Shown here piece by piece: positions 26,323 to 34,840 of a stretch of DNA of 64,000 bases. The stretch's first letter is position 1; each line of letters begins with the position of its first letter. This DNA is from Streptomyces sp. WP-1 (GTDB lineage: Bacteria > Actinomycetota > Actinomycetes > Streptomycetales > Streptomycetaceae): positions 6,209,501 through 6,273,500 of the forward strand of contig NZ_CP123923.1 of the NCBI RefSeq assembly GCF_030450125.1, given 5' to 3'. The position numbers and the translations under genes are program-made. Under the pieces are notes generated by a model, which saw only the letters and a list, made by a program, of their open reading frames with translations, was not told the DNA's origin and ran no database searches.

Positions 26323-27072
26323 TCAGGTGGCGTCCAGGGTCACCGTGAAGGAGAAGCGGTCGCCCCGGTAGTGGATCACCGCGACGTCCAGCACCCGCCC
26401 CTCGGTGTCGTAGGTGATGCCCGTGTAGTGCAGGATCGGGCTGAGCAGCGGGACCTGGAGGAGGCGGGCGGTCTCCGGGTCGGCGAGCCGGGCCTCCACG
26501 GTGTCCGTGATCCGGCTGATGTCCGCCCTGACGACGTCCCGCAGCACCTTCGTCATCGGCCAGCGGATCAGGTCGTCCAGGTCGATCAGCTCGGCGAGTT
26601 CGGGGCGCACGTGGTTGACGGCGTGGTTGGTCGGCTCGCCGGTCTGCTCGTCGAAGCGCAGCCGGTGGTACGTCGCCACCTCGGCCAGCCCCGGGAAGCA
26701 GTCCGTGAGCCCGCCCGGCACCGGCGCGGGCCCGTGCGCCAGCAACTCCGTGCGCATCCCGGACTGCTGGGCCACGATCGCGTCCACCGAGCCCAGCAGC
26801 CGCACCGGGGCGCCGCGCCGCGCATCGGGCTCGATGAACGTGCCGCGCCGCCGGTGCCGGCTGATCAGCCCCTCGTCCTCCAGCTCCTTCAGCGCCTGCC
26901 GCATGGTCAGCACGCTCACCCCGTAGTGCTCCGCCAGGCGCTCCTCGGTGGGCAGGCGCAGCGGGTCCGCGGGCGAGCGGCCCAGTATCGAGGCACGCAG
27001 CGACTGCGACACCTGATACCAGAGCGGCAGCTTGCGGTTCAGGACGATCGAGTCAGGGGCGAATGAGGTCAC
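26323..27072 (-). CDS. GntR-family regulator with UTRA domain (HutC type)
   Basis: A 249-residue regulator. The N-terminal winged helix reads LPTEERLAEHYGVSVLTMRQALKELEDEGLISRHRRRGTF; the UTRA ligand-binding domain occupies about residues 90-245. It lies 54 bases downstream of the homogentisate dioxygenase gene on the same strand and is likely co-transcribed with it. It could therefore sense an intermediate of aromatic amino-acid breakdown. A perfect-arm dyad in front of hmgA is a candidate site. The link is inferred from gene order. Confidence 0.88.
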   Translation of the reverse strand: MTSFAPDSIVLNRKLPLWYQVSQSLRASILGRSPADPLRLPTEERLAEHYGVSVLTMRQALKELEDEGLISRHRRRGTFIEPDARRGAPVRLLGSVDAIVAQQSGMRTELLAHGPAPVPGGLTDCFPGLAEVATYHRLRFDEQTGEPTNHAVNHVRPELAELIDLDDLIRWPMTKVLRDVVRADISRITDTVEARLADPETARLLQVPLLSPILHYTGITYDTEGRVLDVAVIHYRGDRFSFTVTLDAT

Positions 27073-27126
27073 GCTGATATCCGTACCGGGTCGGGAACGT
27101 CGGGAACAAGGGGCGCAACACAGGCG

Positions 27127-28437
27127 TCAGATGCGGAAGTTGCGCGTCAGGCCGCGCCACACGTCGTCGTACGCCTGCTGGAGGTGGTCGGCGCGGGCCG
27201 CGTCCGGGGTGAGCGTCACCGGCCAGCGGGTCTCGAACATGAAGGCGAGGCCGTCGTCGATCTTCTGCGGCTTCAGCTCGGCCGCGCTCGCCCTGTCGAA
27301 CGTCTCCCGGTCCGGGCCGTGCGCCGACATCATGTTGTGCAGCGAACCGCCGCCCGGCACGAAGCCCTCCGCCTTCGCGTCGTAGGCGCCCTCGATCAGG
27401 CCCATGTACTCGCTCATCACGTTCCGGTGGAAGTACGGCGGCCGGAAGGTGTCCTCGCCCACCAGCCAGCGCGGCGCGAACACGACGAAGTCGACGCCGG
27501 CCAGCCCCGGGGTGTCCGACGGGGAGGTCAGGACGGTGAAGACGGAGGGGTCCGGGTGGTCGTAGGAGATCGAGCCGATCACATTGAAGCGGCGCAGGTC
27601 GTAGACGTACGGCACATGGTTGCCGTGCCAGGCGACCACGTCGAGCGGCGAGTGGTCGTAGACGGCCGTCCAGAGGTTGCCGCAGAACTTGTTCACCACC
27701 TCCACCGGGCCCTCGGTGTCCTCGTAGGCGGCGACCGGCGCACGGAAGTCCCGTGCGTTGGCGAGGCCGTTGGCGCCGATCGGGCCGAGGTCGGGCAGCC
27801 GGAACGGCGCCCCGTAGTTCTCGCACACATAGCCGCGGGCCGACGTGTCGAGCAGCTCCACCCGGAACCGCACCCCGCGCGGCACCAGCGCCACATGGGC
27901 GGGCTCCACGTGCAGCCGCCCGAACTCGGTGTGCAGCAGCAGCCCGCCGCGCTCCGGGACGATCAGCAGCTCGCCGTCCGCGTCGGAGAAGACGCGCTCC
28001 ATCGAGGCGTTGGCGTGGTACAGGTGCACGGCCATGCCCGACCGCTGGGTCGCGTCGCCGTTGCCGCCGAGCGTCCACAGTCCCGCGAGGAAGTCGGTGC
28101 CGGCGGCCGGCTCAGGCAGCGGGTTCCAGCGCAGCCGGTTCGGGTCGGGCACGGTCTCGGTGAAGGGCGCCGTGCGGAGCGAGCCGTTGGCCGTCCGGGT
28201 GAACCGCGGGTGCGCGGCCGACGGACGGATCCGGTACAGCCACGAGCGGCGGTTGTGCGCCCGCGGCTCGGTGAAGGCCGCGCCGCTGAGCTGCTCCGCG
28301 TACAGGCCGAGCGGTGCGCGCTGCGGCGCGTTGCGGCCCTCGGGCAGGGCGCCCGGCACCGCCTCCGAGGCGTGCTCATTGCCGAACCCGGTCAGATACG
28401 ACAGCCCCTCGGCCTTCTTGCGCGCGTCCCCGCTCAT
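27127..28437 (-). CDS. hmgA: Homogentisate 1,2-dioxygenase
   Basis: A 436-residue enzyme that opens the ring of homogentisate to maleylacetoacetate in tyrosine and phenylalanine catabolism. It begins [16 protein letters not shown], as in all family members. The Fe(II) ligands are visible as His and Glu in [16 protein letters not shown] and His in [12 protein letters not shown]. The length is normal. The ATG at 28437 is chosen; the open frame continues upstream but there it translates the repetitive intergenic DNA. Loss of this enzyme causes brown homogentisate pigment in bacteria. Fumarylacetoacetase and maleylacetoacetate isomerase genes are not nearby. Confidence 0.96.
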   Translation of the reverse strand: MSGDARKKAEGLSYLTGFGNEHASEAVPGALPEGRNAPQRAPLGLYAEQLSGAAFTEPRAHNRRSWLYRIRPSAAHPRFTRTANGSLRTAPFTETVPDPNRLRWNPLPEPAAGTDFLAGLWTLGGNGDATQRSGMAVHLYHANASMERVFSDADGELLIVPERGGLLLHTEFGRLHVEPAHVALVPRGVRFRVELLDTSARGYVCENYGAPFRLPDLGPIGANGLANARDFRAPVAAYEDTEGPVEVVNKFCGNLWTAVYDHSPLDVVAWHGNHVPYVYDLRRFNVIGSISYDHPDPSVFTVLTSPSDTPGLAGVDFVVFAPRWLVGEDTFRPPYFHRNVMSEYMGLIEGAYDAKAEGFVPGGGSLHNMMSAHGPDRETFDRASAAELKPQKIDDGLAFMFETRWPVTLTPDAARADHLQQAYDDVWRGLTRNFRI

Positions 28438-28480
28438 GGTCGCCCCCACGCTCCTCTGTGCTCGTCGACTGCGTCCGTTC

Positions 28481-28504
28481 ATTCCTATGGGACACCGTAG
28501 GAAT
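28481..28504. promoter_or_regulatory. Dyad operator upstream of hmgA
   Basis: ATTCCTA (28481-28487) and TAGGAAT (28498-28504) are perfect inverted arms around ten bases, of which GG and CC also pair. The dyad lies 43 bases before the hmgA start. It is a good candidate operator, possibly for the GntR/UTRA regulator encoded downstream of hmgA. Confidence 0.6.
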
Positions 28505-28544
28505 CGGCGGGGCCCGGCGCAAGAGGGCGGGGCCTCCTCCCTGC

Positions 28545-28630
28545 GGCCCTCCTCCCCGCCGGCGTCCTCCCTGCGGCGTCTCCTCCCCGCGGGGCGTCCC
28601 TCCCCGCATGACCTCCTCCCCGCGGGGTGG
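28545..28630. repeat. Degenerate pyrimidine-rich tandem repeat
   Basis: Imperfect repeats of CTCCTCCCCGC and TCCTCCCTGCGG, about 14-18 bases per unit, run through the region between hmgA and the lipoprotein gene. Opposing strands are strongly purine/pyrimidine biased. No coding sense was found. Confidence 0.7.
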
Positions 28631-28690
28631 CCCGGGAACCCGACTTCAGACGGATTCCCGGGCCCGCCCCCGTGTTCTACGCTCCCGGGC

Positions 28691-29281
28691 ATGTCGTGGA
28701 CGAAGGAGACCCGAGGACGCCTGGCCGCGCTCGCGGTGTGCCTTCTGCTGCCCCTCGGCGCGGCCGGCTGCGGCACCGCGCACGGGGGCACGGGCATCGG
28801 CGCGGGCGCGGGCGCGAGCGCGGGGGCGGCCGGCGCGGACTCGCCCTCGCCGGTCGGCAAGGTCCTGGACGACACCGACGACAGCGGCCGCCATCTGCGC
28901 GAGGTCGGCGGCAAGGACGCCCCCGAGGTCGGCGTCGAGGTCACCCCGGACTCCGCCGACGGCTGGGACGTACGGCTGACCTTCCGTCACTTCCGGGTCT
29001 CCGCGCCCGGCGCCCGCAACACCGCGGTCACCGGGCGCGGGCCCGCCTGCCTCTTCGTGGACGGCCACCGGATCGCCCGGCTGTACGCGCCCCGGTACCG
29101 GTTGCCCGGCCGGCTCGTCCCGCACGGCACCCACCATGTCACCGCCCGCCTGTACGCCGACGACGGCACGGTGTGGGCCGTGCACGGCAAGCCGGTCCAG
29201 AGCACCGCCGACATAACGGTGTCGGACACCCGGCCGCCGGGGCCCACGCCTGCGGGCGCCGGCCGCCCGGCGGACGGCTGA
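28691..29281 (+). CDS. Putative lipoprotein, unknown function
   Basis: A 196-residue exported protein. [27 protein letters not shown] provides a signal peptide with lipobox-like AAGC (Cys about residue 27), followed by a Gly/Ala-rich spacer. The mature domain (about residues 60-185) contains [17 protein letters not shown] and [23 protein letters not shown], which look like an Ig-like beta domain. No named family is recognised. The ATG at 28691 is chosen because only it gives a signal peptide. It is divergent from hmgA and followed by a TetR gene 64 bases downstream. Confidence 0.72.
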   Translation: MSWTKETRGRLAALAVCLLLPLGAAGCGTAHGGTGIGAGAGASAGAAGADSPSPVGKVLDDTDDSGRHLREVGGKDAPEVGVEVTPDSADGWDVRLTFRHFRVSAPGARNTAVTGRGPACLFVDGHRIARLYAPRYRLPGRLVPHGTHHVTARLYADDGTVWAVHGKPVQSTADITVSDTRPPGPTPAGAGRPADG

Positions 29282-29345
29282 GGGGTTCGCGCACGCGGCT
29301 CCGTACCCTGGGACCAGGTTCACCGGACCCCGGCGGAAAGGCATC

Positions 29346-29963
29346 ATGAAGACCGTGCCCCACGCGACCCCGCTCCGCCGCGCCCCCGTCCAGCGGCGCA
29401 GCGCCGAACGGCTGACCAGGATCCTGGACGCCTGCGCCGAACTCCTCGACGAGGTGGGCTACGACGGTCTGAGCACCCGGGCCGTCGCGGTGCGCGCCGG
29501 TGTGCCCATCGGCTCGGTCTACCGCTTCTTCGGCAACAAACGGCAGATGGCCGACGCCCTCGCGCAGCGCAATCTGGAGCTGTACACCGAGCGGGTCACC
29601 GGGCGCCTGGAGCGGACGGCGGCGGGGGACTGGCGGGCCGCGATGGACGCCGTCCTGGACGAGTACCTGGCGATGAAGCGCACCGCGCCCGGCTTCTCCC
29701 TGGTCGACTTCGGCAACCAGATCCCGGTGGGCGCCCGCCAGGCGGAGCCCAACAGCCGGGTCGCCGACCGGCTTTCCGACCTGCTCGCCGGCTATATCGG
29801 CCGCACCCCCGACGAGGAGCTGCGGCGGGCCTTCCTGGTCGCGGTGGAGAGCGCGGACACCCTGGTCCAACTGGCCTTCCGGCTCGACCCGCAGGGCGAC
29901 GAGGCGATCATCCACGAGACCCGGGAGCTGCTGCGGGCCTACCTGGGACGGCTGCTGGACTGA
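29346..29963 (+). CDS. TetR-family regulator
   Basis: A 205-residue regulator. The HTH lies in ILDACAELLDEVGYDGLSTRAVAVRAGVPIGSVYRFFGNKRQMADALAQRN (about residues 20-68), followed by an all-helical ligand domain ending in ALVRE-like helices. The ATG at 29346 follows GGCGGAAAGG. A short CCTGG-GA-CCAGG palindrome lies 28 bases before it and might be an autoregulatory site. Its targets are not evident; the lipoprotein gene upstream is a possible one. Confidence 0.9.
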   Translation: MKTVPHATPLRRAPVQRRSAERLTRILDACAELLDEVGYDGLSTRAVAVRAGVPIGSVYRFFGNKRQMADALAQRNLELYTERVTGRLERTAAGDWRAAMDAVLDEYLAMKRTAPGFSLVDFGNQIPVGARQAEPNSRVADRLSDLLAGYIGRTPDEELRRAFLVAVESADTLVQLAFRLDPQGDEAIIHETRELLRAYLGRLLD

Positions 29964-30271
29964 CCGGCCGGCGGCCTTGGCCGGGGTCTGCCCGACGGCC
30001 AGGACGTCCACGGCACCGGAGCCGGCGCCGCGCCCCGCAGCCGGCGCCGCGCCCCGCAGCCGCGCCCCAGGGAGGCGGATCAGCGGTCAGGCTGCCGCAC
30101 GGTGGTGCAGGTCAGCGCGGTGCTCCCGAGTTAGTCATATCGTCATATTGCTCCGCCAGGGGGATATCTGACGGCGCGCCGGGCCTCGATGCCGTCGGCC
30201 GACGCGTGCATTGGGCAGAGTCCAGACGAGATCGATTTGTATGAAAATCGTCTGACTCGGAGGAAATGCGT
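29964..30271 (+). promoter_or_regulatory. 308-base 5' region of the sortase-substrate gene
   Basis: No gene. It contains a 19-base tandem repeat (30022-30059), a direct repeat GTCATAT-c-GTCATAT (30134-30148) and an inverted repeat CGATTT-N6-AAATCG (30233-30250), which ends nine bases before the GGAGG of the next gene. The A+T-rich part at 30130-30260 probably holds the promoter. Confidence 0.5.
30022..30068. repeat. 19-base tandem repeat
   Basis: CCGGCGCCGCGCCCCGCAG occurs twice head to tail (30022-30040 and 30041-30059) and a third copy begins before degrading. Pure G+C slippage repeats like this vary between strains. Confidence 0.8.
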
Positions 30272-30934
30272 ATGCCCACCCGGACATTCCCGCGCACCGC
30301 CGGTACCCGCGCCGGCGCCACCGTCGTCCTGACCGCTCTCGCCGCGGCGGGTGCGTCGTGGGTGGCGGCACCGACCGCCATGGCCCAGGGGGAGAACGGC
30401 GACATCAGAGTCCACCGGGTCGGCACGCCCTTCGGCGTCTCGAAGGACGACCCCACGGTCTGCCGGTTCTACCTGGACGCGGTCAACTTCGACATCCTGC
30501 CCGTCATCGCCTACACCATCACGCCGCAGCCCCCGCTGCCCACCTCCGCCACCGTCACCGGCACCATCCAGCTCGCCGGGGGCGCCGGGCACACCGACCC
30601 GCTGGGCCTCGCGGACGGCCAGTACCGGATCACCTGGACCGTGGCCGGCGCCCTCAAGGAGAAGGTCTTCCGGGTCAACTGCCGGGAGAACGGCAACCAG
30701 GGCGCGCCCGGCCAGATCGACGACCACCAGCAGCAGGAGCACAACGACGCCAGCTGGGGCCAGGGCGGCGAGCGCGGCGGCCCGCAGGGCGGGGTGCACG
30801 CCGGTGGCGGCGGCCTCGTCGACACCGCGGCCGCGTACTCCCCGGTGGGCGCCGCCGCGGCGGTGGGTCTGATCGCGGTCGGCGGGGCCGTGTACGTCCG
30901 GCGCAACCGCCGTCGCCCCCATGGCGCCGCGTAG
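30272..30934 (+). CDS. Secreted cell-surface protein, candidate sortase substrate
   Basis: A 220-residue exported protein. The ATG at 30272 is chosen over the one at 30266 because GGAGG (30259-30263) is then eight bases away. A signal peptide (AGATVVLTALAAAGASWVAAPTAMA) precedes a domain of about 100 residues with two Cys, a Gln/Gly-rich linker (QQQEHNDASWGQGGERGG) and a C-terminal sorting-like region: LVDTAAAYSP, a hydrophobic helix (VGAAAAVGLIAVGGAVYV) and an Arg-rich tail (RRNRRRPHGAA). No LPxTG or LAxTG is present; LVDTA may be the variant motif. The next gene, overlapping by 14 bases, is a sortase. Confidence 0.78.
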   Translation: MPTRTFPRTAGTRAGATVVLTALAAAGASWVAAPTAMAQGENGDIRVHRVGTPFGVSKDDPTVCRFYLDAVNFDILPVIAYTITPQPPLPTSATVTGTIQLAGGAGHTDPLGLADGQYRITWTVAGALKEKVFRVNCRENGNQGAPGQIDDHQQQEHNDASWGQGGERGGPQGGVHAGGGGLVDTAAAYSPVGAAAAVGLIAVGGAVYVRRNRRRPHGAA

Positions 30935-31556
30935 GCGCAGACGCAGGCCCTGGTACCGGACCCGCGCCTTCCGCCTGGCCAGGACGGCCGCCCTCACGGC
31001 CGTCCTGGTGACGCTCGTCGGCCGGTGCGGGGACGACGGCTCGCCGGACCACACGGAGACCGTCGCCGCCGGGCCGGATCCGGGCTCGCCCCGCCCGCTG
31101 CCCCGGTCCCGGCCCACCTCCCTGCGCATCCCCTCCCTCGGTCTCGACGCCCAGGTCGTCGGCGTACGGCTGGGCAGGGACCGGCAGTTGGAGACCCCGC
31201 CGTTCGACCGGCCCAAGGCGGCCGGCTGGTACGAGGGCGGTGCCACCCCCGGTGAGGCGGGCACCGCGATCGCCGTCGGCCACCGTGACACCCCCTCCGG
31301 GCCCGCGGTGTTCGCCGCCCTCCCGATGGTCGAGCCGGGCAAGATCATCGAGGCGCGGCGCGCGGACGGCCGCACCGCCGTCTACACCGTGGACCGGGTG
31401 CAGGTCTTCGACCGGTCCGGCTTCCCCGACAAGGAGGTGTACGGCCGCGCCCGCCGCCCTGAGCTGCGCCTGCTCACCTGTGGGGGCCTGTACAGCAGGC
31501 GCACCGGGTACAGCAGCAACGTGGTGGTCTTCGCCCATCTCACCGCGACCAGGTGA
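30921..31556 (+). CDS. Sortase, class E/F type
   Basis: A 211-residue transpeptidase. A basic N terminus and one membrane helix (LARTAALTAVLVTLVG) are followed by the sortase beta barrel. Catalytic His121 lies in AVGHRDT, Cys187 in RLLTCGG, and the Arg in the following SRRTGYSSNVVVF strand. The short C terminus and single N-terminal helix fit the actinobacterial class E or F group. Its overlap with the preceding surface-protein gene suggests that this protein is its dedicated substrate, to be linked to peptidoglycan or to another protein. Confidence 0.87.
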   Translation: MAPRRRRRRPWYRTRAFRLARTAALTAVLVTLVGRCGDDGSPDHTETVAAGPDPGSPRPLPRSRPTSLRIPSLGLDAQVVGVRLGRDRQLETPPFDRPKAAGWYEGGATPGEAGTAIAVGHRDTPSGPAVFAALPMVEPGKIIEARRADGRTAVYTVDRVQVFDRSGFPDKEVYGRARRPELRLLTCGGLYSRRTGYSSNVVVFAHLTATR

Positions 31557-31584
31557 GTCCGCTCGGCGGGAGTCTGGCGCCGGA

Positions 31585-31603
31585 AAACTATCGCCGCTAG
31601 TTT
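31585..31603. promoter_or_regulatory. TetR operator in front of the ALDH gene
   Basis: AAACTA-N7-TAGTTT, perfect arms. The same 19-base layout recurs at 34803-34821 in front of the TetR gene and acyl-CoA dehydrogenase, so both are probably sites for the TetR protein encoded at 34135. Confidence 0.7.
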
Positions 31604-31641
31604 GTGGGGCGGACGACGGGCGTCCGCCGGGAGGAAGCAGC

Positions 31642-33033
31642 ATGAAGGCACACGACGGTCTGTACATCGACGGCGGCTGGCGCCCCGCCGCCCGTCCGGA
31701 CGAGGTGATCGAGGTCGTGAACCCGGCCGACGAGCAGGTCATCGCCCGGGTTCCGGCCGCCGGTCCGCAGGACGTGGACGCCGCCGTGCGCGCGGCCCGC
31801 GCCGCCCTGCCCGGGTGGGCCGCCACGGCGCCCGCCGAGCGCGCGGCCCGGCTGGCCGCGCTGCGGGACGCGCTCGCGGCCCGCAAGGACGAGATCGCCG
31901 GGACGGTCACCGCCGAACTCGGCTCCCCGCCCGCCTTCTCGGAGGCCGTGCACGCGGGCCTGCCCATCGCGGTCGCCGGCACCTACGCCGAACTCGCCGC
32001 GAGCCGCTCCTTCGAGGAGAAGGTCGGCAACTCCACGGTCCTGCACGAGCCGATCGGCGTGGTCGGCGCGATCACCCCCTGGAACTACCCGCTGCACCAG
32101 ATCGTCGCCAAGGTCGCCCCGGCGCTCGCCGCCGGCTGCACGGTCGTCCTCAAGCCCGCCGAGGACACCCCGCTCACCGCCCAGCTGTTCGCCGAGGCGG
32201 TGCACGAGGCGGGCGTACCGGCGGGCGTGTTCAACCTGGTCACCGGGCTCGGACCGGTCGCCGGGCAGGCGCTGGCCGAGCACCCGGACGTGGACCTCGT
32301 CTCCTTCACCGGCTCCACCGCCGTGGGCCGCCGCATCGGCGCGCTGGCGGGCGGGGCCGTGAAGCGGGTCGCCCTCGAACTGGGCGGCAAGTCCGCCAAT
32401 GTCATCCTGCCGAGCGCCGACCTGGCCAAGGCGGTCAACGTCGGCGTCGCCAACGTGATGTCCAACTCCGGTCAGACGTGCAGCGCCTGGACCCGGATGC
32501 TGGTCCACCGCGACCGGTACGAGGAGGCCGTCGGGCTGGCCGCTGCCGCCGCCGCCAAGTACGGCGACCGCATCGGACCGCTGGTCAACGCCAAGCAGCA
32601 GGAGCGGGTGCGCGGTTACATCGAGAAGGGCGTCGCGGAGGGCGCCCGCCTGGTCGCGGGCGGGCCCGAGGCGCCGCGCGAGAAGGGCTACTTCGTCAGC
32701 CCGACCGTCTTCGCCGACGTCACACCCGGCATGACCATCGCCCAGGAGGAGATCTTCGGCCCGGTCCTGTCGATCCTCGCCTACGACGACGAGGACGACG
32801 CCCTGCGCATCGCCAACGGCACGGTGTACGGCCTGGCCGGCGCGGTCTGGGCCGGGGACGAGGACGAGGCGGTGGCCTTCGCCCGGCGCATGGACACCGG
32901 GCAGGTCGACATCAACGGCGGCCGCTTCAACCCCCGCGCGCCGTTCGGCGGTTACAAGCAGTCCGGGGTCGGCCGGGAACTCGGCGGCCACGGCCTCGAC
33001 GAGTACCTCCAGACCAAGTCCTTCCAGTTCTAG
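31642..33033 (+). CDS. Aldehyde dehydrogenase, NAD(P)-dependent
   Basis: A 463-residue ALDH-superfamily enzyme that oxidises an aldehyde to its acid. Family marks are [29 protein letters not shown] (Rossmann turn), LELGGKSAN with the general-base Glu, and [12 protein letters not shown] with the catalytic Cys. The C terminus [15 protein letters not shown] is normal. GGGAGGAAG lies before the ATG at 31642. A zinc alcohol dehydrogenase gene follows after 16 bases, so an alcohol is probably oxidised in two steps to an acid, which could be activated and enter beta-oxidation. Confidence 0.95.
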   Translation: MKAHDGLYIDGGWRPAARPDEVIEVVNPADEQVIARVPAAGPQDVDAAVRAARAALPGWAATAPAERAARLAALRDALAARKDEIAGTVTAELGSPPAFSEAVHAGLPIAVAGTYAELAASRSFEEKVGNSTVLHEPIGVVGAITPWNYPLHQIVAKVAPALAAGCTVVLKPAEDTPLTAQLFAEAVHEAGVPAGVFNLVTGLGPVAGQALAEHPDVDLVSFTGSTAVGRRIGALAGGAVKRVALELGGKSANVILPSADLAKAVNVGVANVMSNSGQTCSAWTRMLVHRDRYEEAVGLAAAAAAKYGDRIGPLVNAKQQERVRGYIEKGVAEGARLVAGGPEAPREKGYFVSPTVFADVTPGMTIAQEEIFGPVLSILAYDDEDDALRIANGTVYGLAGAVWAGDEDEAVAFARRMDTGQVDINGGRFNPRAPFGGYKQSGVGRELGGHGLDEYLQTKSFQF

Positions 33034-33049
33034 AGGGAGTCCGCCCGCC

Positions 33050-34132
33050 ATGGCCGTACGAGCCGCCGTCCTTCCCGCCGTCGGCGCACCCCTGGAGACA
33101 ACTAGCATCGAGCTGCCCGACCCGGGCCCCGGACAGGTCCGGGTCCGGCTCGCGGCGGCCGGGGTGTGCCACTCCGATCTGTCCCTGTCCGACGGCACGA
33201 TGAGCGTGCCGGTGCCCGCGGTGCTCGGCCATGAGGGCGCCGGGACGGTCGTCGCCGTCGGCCCGGACGTCACCCATGTCTCGCCCGGGACCCCCGTCGT
33301 CCTCAACTGGGCGCCCGCGTGCGGGACATGCCACGCCTGCTCGCTCGGCGAGGTCTGGCTGTGCGCCAACGCCCTCGACGGCGCGGCCCGCGTCCACGCC
33401 CACGCCGTCGACGGCACCCCGCTGCATCCCGGTCTGAACGTCGCCGCGTTCGCCGAGGAGACCGTCGTGTCCGCGTCCTGCGTGCTGCCGCTGCCGGACG
33501 GTGTCCCGCTGGCCGACGCCGCGCTCCTCGGCTGCGCCGTGCTCACCGGGTACGGCGCGATCCACCACAGCGCGCGGGTGCGGCCCGGCGAGAGCGTCGC
33601 CGTGTTCGGCGCGGGCGGGGTCGGGCTCGCCGCGCTCCAGTCGGCCCGGATCGCGGGCGCCTCCCGGATCGTCGCCGTCGACGTCTCCCCGGCGAAGGAG
33701 CGGCTCGCGCGTGCCGCCGGTGCCACGGACTTCCTCCTGGCCTCCGCGACCACGCCCCGTGAGATCCGCGCCCTGACCGGCAAGCAGGGCGTGGACGTCG
33801 CCGTCGAGTGCGCGGGCCGCGCGGTCAGCATCCGCGCGGCCTGGGAGTCCACCCGGCGGGGCGGCCGTACGACGGTCGTCGGCATCGGCGGCAAGGACCA
33901 GCAGGTCACCTTCAACGCCCTCGAACTCTTCCACTGGGGCCGCACCCTGTCCGGCTGCGTCTACGGCAACAGCGACCCCGCGCGCGACGTCCCCCTGCTG
34001 GCCGGCCATGTCCGCACCGGCCGCCTGGACCTGTCCGCCCTGGTCACGGAGCGGATCGGCCTGGAGGACATCCCGGGCGCCTTCGAGAACATGAAGGCGG
34101 GCAAGGGCGGACGGGCGCTGGTGGTGTTCTGA
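33050..34132 (+). CDS. Zinc-dependent alcohol dehydrogenase
   Basis: A 360-residue medium-chain dehydrogenase. The catalytic zinc ligands are Cys in GVCHSDLS, His/Glu in GHEGAG and a Cys in LGCAVLTG; the structural zinc is held by four Cys in ACGTCHACSLGEVWLC. The NAD fold reads VFGAGGVGLAALQSARIAGA. This pattern resembles class III and NDMA- or mycothiol-linked enzymes of actinobacteria. It forms an operon with the preceding ALDH under the AAACTA dyad. The stop lies two bases from the convergent TetR stop. Confidence 0.93.
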   Translation: MAVRAAVLPAVGAPLETTSIELPDPGPGQVRVRLAAAGVCHSDLSLSDGTMSVPVPAVLGHEGAGTVVAVGPDVTHVSPGTPVVLNWAPACGTCHACSLGEVWLCANALDGAARVHAHAVDGTPLHPGLNVAAFAEETVVSASCVLPLPDGVPLADAALLGCAVLTGYGAIHHSARVRPGESVAVFGAGGVGLAALQSARIAGASRIVAVDVSPAKERLARAAGATDFLLASATTPREIRALTGKQGVDVAVECAGRAVSIRAAWESTRRGGRTTVVGIGGKDQQVTFNALELFHWGRTLSGCVYGNSDPARDVPLLAGHVRTGRLDLSALVTERIGLEDIPGAFENMKAGKGGRALVVF

Positions 34133-34134
34133 GC

Positions 34135-34776
34135 CTAGGCCTCCTGCCGTAGCCGCTCGTACTGCTGGGCCAGCCCGTCCAGCAGTGCGCTCAGCCCCGT
34201 CTCGAAGGCCCGCTCGTCGATCTTCTCCTGCTGCTCCGCGAGGAGATGGGCCTGTCCGAGGTGCGGATAGTCGGCCGGGTCGTAGGCGCTCGCGTCGTCC
34301 ACGAAGCCGCCGGCGAAGGAGCCGAGCGCGGAGCCCATGATGAAGTACCGCATCAGCGCCCCGACGGACGTGGCCTGCGCCGGTGGCCAGCCCGCGTCGA
34401 CCATCGCGCCGTACGCCGCGTCCGCCACCCGCAGCGCGGCCGGGCGGCGTCCGGGGCCGCGCGCGAGCACGGGCACGATGTTGGGGTGGGCGCGCAGCGC
34501 GGCCCGGTAGGAGACGGCCCAGTCGTGCAGCGCGGTCCGCCACGGGCGGCCGTCCTCGAACATCGACAGGTCGACCAGCGCGCTCACCGAGTCCGCGACC
34601 GCCTCCAGGATCTCGTCCTTCGTGCGGAAGTGGTTGTACAGCGAGGGCCCGCTCACCCCCAGCTCCGCGGCGAGCCGGCGGGTGGAGACGGCCGCCAGAC
34701 CCTCCCGGTCCACGAGTTCGCGGGCCGTCCGGACGATCCGGTCGGTGCTGAGCAGGGGCTTGCGCGGTCGGGCCAT
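34135..34776 (-). CDS. TetR-family regulator with TetR_C-like ligand domain
   Basis: A 213-residue repressor. The HTH is RIVRTARELVDREGLAAVSTRRLAAELGVSGPSLYNHFRTKDEILEAVAD. The C-terminal domain (about residues 70-205) has the TetR_C pattern (RTALHDWAVSYRAALRAHPNIV, then MRYFIMGSALGSFAGG). The ATG at 34776 is preferred; a second ATG nine bases earlier is possible. It is divergent from the acyl-CoA dehydrogenase and convergent with the alcohol dehydrogenase. Matching dyads at 31585 and 34803 suggest that it controls all three flanking transcripts. Confidence 0.9.
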   Translation of the reverse strand: MARPRKPLLSTDRIVRTARELVDREGLAAVSTRRLAAELGVSGPSLYNHFRTKDEILEAVADSVSALVDLSMFEDGRPWRTALHDWAVSYRAALRAHPNIVPVLARGPGRRPAALRVADAAYGAMVDAGWPPAQATSVGALMRYFIMGSALGSFAGGFVDDASAYDPADYPHLGQAHLLAEQQEKIDERAFETGLSALLDGLAQQYERLRQEA

Positions 34777-34802
34777 GGCGCACATAGTAGGGCTGCGCTC
34801 GT

Positions 34803-34821
34803 AAACTAGCAGTGCTAATTT
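34803..34821. promoter_or_regulatory. TetR operator in the tetR/acyl-CoA dehydrogenase divergent promoter
   Basis: AAACTA-N7-TAATTT, one mismatch from perfect arms; same spacing and half sites as the site at 31585. Located 26 bases before the tetR start and 19 before the dehydrogenase start. Confidence 0.7.
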
Positions 34822-34840
34822 AAATGGGAGAGGTGATCTC

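Noticed and set aside
29307..29318. CCTGG-GA-CCAGG palindrome before the TetR gene at 29346
   Set aside because: The arms are only five bases and G+C-rich, and no second copy was found, so chance is a good explanation.
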